From contig CAKTZN010000100.1 of NCBI GenBank assembly GCA_934635545.1, forward strand, positions 1 to 6,426: a DNA stretch of 6,426 nucleotides, in the 5' to 3' direction. Position 1 is the stretch's first letter. Each line of letters begins with the position of its first letter. Source of the stretch: an uncultured Oscillospiraceae bacterium (GTDB taxonomy: Bacteria; Bacillota; Clostridia; Oscillospirales; Oscillospiraceae). The notes under the pieces are model-generated. The model was not told the origin of the DNA. It did no database searches and saw only the letters and a program-made list of their open reading frames with translations. The position numbers and the translations under genes are program-made. Of this stretch, positions 5,209-6,426 are shown piece after piece.

Positions 5209-5250
5209 CAACCAGGCGTGACCGCAGTGGTCACGCCTGGTTGTTTATTT
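5209..5250. terminator. Long hairpin terminator shared by converging genes
   Basis: AACCAGGCGTGACC (5210-5223) pairs perfectly with 5229-5242 around GCAGT, a 14-bp stem extended by C5209-G5243. On the plus strand it is followed by TTTATTTG, on the minus strand by a weaker TATTTGG. It lies 32 bases after the membrane-protein stop and 22 bases beyond the hydroxyacyl-CoA dehydrogenase stop, so it can serve both. Confidence 0.88.
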
Positions 5251-5271
5251 GTTCGGCAGTTTTGAAACGTT

Positions 5272-6213
5272 TTAATCCTCGTCCTCAAACAGGCACTGGG
5301 CCAGCTTGTTGAACATGTGATCCCGATGGCGGATCACCTCCACGTCCCTGCCGTCGGAGTAGTCATAGAATCCCGCGCCGTTCTTCACACCCAGGCGGTC
5401 GTGCTCAATGCACTCGCTGATAAGGCCGAAGGGCTCGGTGGCGTTGCACAGGTCGGCGAAGGTATATTTGGCGATGTTGTGGTGGATGTCCAGGCCGCCC
5501 AGGTCGCAGGTCTCGAAGGGGCCGAAGCAGGCATAGCGGAAGCCCAGGGCGTATTTCATCACGTCGTCCACCGCCTCGGGGCTGGCGATGCCCTGCTGCA
5601 CGATGTGGAGGGATTCCCGCAGGATGGCCTGCTGCAACCGGTTCAGCACGAAGCTGGGGGCGTCCTTGACGATGACGGGCTTTTTCTTCATGCCCAGCGC
5701 CACCTGGCGCACCAGCTCCGCCGTCTCCGGCGCGGTCTTTTCGCCCTCCACGATCTCGATGAGGGGGATGATGTGGGGCGGATTCATCCAGTGCATCCCG
5801 GCAAAGCGCTCCGGGTGGGTGACGGCCTCGGCGATCTTGGTGATGCTGAGGCCGGAGGTGTTGCTGCACAGAATGGCGTCCTCCGCCACGATGGGGCACA
5901 GCTTGTGGTAGAAATCGTGCTTGACCTCCAGCTTTTCCAGGATGGCCTCCACCAGAAAATCGGTGTCCGCCAGCTCCTCCAGCCGGTCGGTGAAGGAGAT
6001 GCGGCCAACGAGGGCGGCGGACTGCTCCGCCGTCAGCTTGCCGCTGGCCACCTCGGTCTGCTGGTTCAGGGCGATCATGTCCCGCGCCTTGTCCAGGGCG
6101 GCGGGAAACAGGTCATAGAGCCGGACGGGGTATCCGGCGGCGGCAAAGGCCTGGGCCAGGGAATAGCCCATGGTGCCCGCTCCGGCGATGGCAACGCGGC
6201 GGATCTCTCTCAT
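5272..6213 (-). CDS. 3-hydroxyacyl-CoA dehydrogenase (3-hydroxybutyryl-CoA dehydrogenase-like), NAD-dependent
   Basis: The 313-residue protein matches the ~280-320 residue family of soluble L-3-hydroxyacyl-CoA dehydrogenases, which oxidise the 3-hydroxyl of acyl-CoA or reduce acetoacetyl-CoA. Residues 7-33 form the Rossmann nucleotide site (VAIAGAGTMG at 7-16; Asp33 at the end of strand 2 favours NAD over NADP). Expected active-site residues are present: Ser119 in NTSGLS, His140 in GMHWMNP, Glu152 in PLIEIVEG and Asn190 in FVLNR. The C-terminal domain has GPFETCDLGGLD and GAGFYDY. The start at 6211-6213 is preceded by AGGAGG (complement 6222-6227) 8 bases away, and an upstream ATG at 6255 falls inside the promoter palindrome. 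The usual butyrate partners (crt, thl, bcd, etf) are absent, and HWMNPPHIIP differs from the HFFNPVPVM of classical Hbd, so the substrate may be another hydroxyacyl-CoA or hydroxy acid. The symbol is therefore withheld. Confidence 0.88.
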   Translation of the reverse strand: MREIRRVAIAGAGTMGYSLAQAFAAAGYPVRLYDLFPAALDKARDMIALNQQTEVASGKLTAEQSAALVGRISFTDRLEELADTDFLVEAILEKLEVKHDFYHKLCPIVAEDAILCSNTSGLSITKIAEAVTHPERFAGMHWMNPPHIIPLIEIVEGEKTAPETAELVRQVALGMKKKPVIVKDAPSFVLNRLQQAILRESLHIVQQGIASPEAVDDVMKYALGFRYACFGPFETCDLGGLDIHHNIAKYTFADLCNATEPFGLISECIEHDRLGVKNGAGFYDYSDGRDVEVIRHRDHMFNKLAQCLFEDED

Positions 6214-6248
6214 AAGGGTGTCCTCCTGCAAAAAATAGTGGCAAAATC

Positions 6249-6274
6249 GGTACAATAACCGCCTTTATTGTACC
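6249..6274. promoter_or_regulatory. Perfect inverted repeat over the -10 box, operator candidate
   Basis: GGTACAATAA (6249-6258) and TTATTGTACC (6265-6274) are a perfect 10-bp inverted repeat with the six-base centre CCGCCT. The outer arm contains the -10 box of the leftward dehydrogenase promoter and the predicted start lies in the centre, the classic place for a repressor to bind. As RNA, only part of the repeat would be transcribed, so it is more likely a DNA site than an RNA hairpin. It does not match the Rex site (TTGTTAA-type) well. The cognate regulator is unknown. Confidence 0.6.
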
Positions 6275-6296
6275 ATATAGCCGCCCTTATGCGCAA
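6267..6296 (-). promoter_or_regulatory. Probable promoter of the hydroxyacyl-CoA dehydrogenase gene
   Basis: On the minus strand TACAAT (complement of 6267-6272; 5 of 6) is preceded by TGG, giving an extended -10. A weak -35, TTGCGC (complement of 6291-6296), stands 18 bases upstream. The start would be near 6260, about 47 bases before the ATG. The weak -35 fits a regulated promoter. Confidence 0.6.
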
Positions 6297-6297
6297 T

Positions 6298-6331
6298 AAA
6301 AAATTCCCGAGGCTCTGCCTCGGGAATTTTT
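6298..6331 (-). terminator. Rho-independent terminator of gdhA
   Basis: A 15-bp perfect stem (6299-6313 with 6317-6331, core CCCGAGGC / GCCTCGGG) with a TCT loop is followed on the minus strand by a T run (complement of 6298-6303). It lies 31 bases after the gdhA stop. The A-T flanks make it look bidirectional, but no rightward gene ends here. Confidence 0.92.
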
Positions 6332-6362
6332 ATGTACTTTGGTACAGATGATGGCGTTCGGC

Positions 6363-6426
6363 TTAGAAGCAGCCCTGCTCCATCATAGCCTCGGCGACCT
6401 TCTTGAAGCCAGCGATGTTGGCACCG
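6363..6426 (-). CDS. gdhA: Glutamate dehydrogenase, last 20 residues (rest outside window)
   Basis: The minus-strand frame ending at TAA (complement of 6363-6365) reads GANIAGFKKVAEAMMEQGCF. This matches the conserved tail of hexameric NADP-type glutamate dehydrogenase (the E. coli protein ends GANIAGFVKVADAMLAQGVI, from memory). The enzyme makes glutamate from 2-oxoglutarate and ammonium. The codons seen (GCT, GGT, AAG, ATC, TTC) resemble those of the highly expressed surface-protein gene. Only the tail is visible, so cofactor and completeness cannot be judged; a terminator follows. Confidence 0.85.
   Translation of the reverse strand, partial: GANIAGFKKVAEAMMEQGCF

Noticed and set aside
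5317..6258. 313-residue plus-strand ORF opposite the dehydrogenase gene
   Set aside because: It mirrors a gene with intact catalytic motifs; the product is an antisense-type Val/Gly/Leu/His-rich sequence and no ribosome site precedes it.

Overview
This window looks like ordinary chromosome from a fairly GC-rich, low-complexity-envelope Bacillota, most likely a gut Clostridia member of the Oscillospiraceae type. The grounds are strong AGGAGG-type ribosome binding sites, near-consensus sigma-A promoters, GC-rich third codon positions in housekeeping genes, a typical short secretion signal (MKKIVALVLSLVMALSLATVAFA), and a DegV protein. The taxonomic guess is inference; no marker gene is complete enough to settle it. 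There are no signs of phage, transposon, CRISPR or defence genes.

Layout from left to right. Positions 1-540 hold the 3' end of pheT (phenylalanyl-tRNA synthetase beta chain), closed by a strong terminator. Positions 721-1647 encode a secreted, C-terminally anchored surface protein with codon use unlike its neighbours. It is followed by its own terminator and, back to back, the terminator of a leftward degV gene (1766-2662). Between degV and the next gene lies a roughly 600-base non-coding stretch. It carries two divergent promoters with perfect TTGACA/TATAAT boxes, an inverted repeat between them, and a long sequence whose two ends pair perfectly over 15 bp with a second 8 bp stem inside. 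I read this as a structured non-coding RNA of about 300 nt, which is the most interesting object in the window.

The rightward block 3269-5177 is a probable operon: aroF-type DAHP synthase (first step of the shikimate pathway, with an N-terminal regulatory domain), a tandem-fold tautomerase-family protein, and a small two-helix membrane protein with much lower GC. A long hairpin terminator separates this operon from the leftward 3-hydroxyacyl-CoA dehydrogenase gene (5272-6213). The promoter of that gene has its -10 box inside a perfect 10-bp inverted repeat, a good operator candidate. The last bases are the 3' end of a leftward gdhA (glutamate dehydrogenase) with its terminator.

Functionally the window mixes translation (pheT), envelope (surface protein), lipid or fatty-acid handling (DegV, hydroxyacyl-CoA dehydrogenase), aromatic biosynthesis (aroF) and nitrogen assimilation (gdhA). 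Apart from the aroF operon, each gene appears to be its own transcription unit, bounded by clear terminators.
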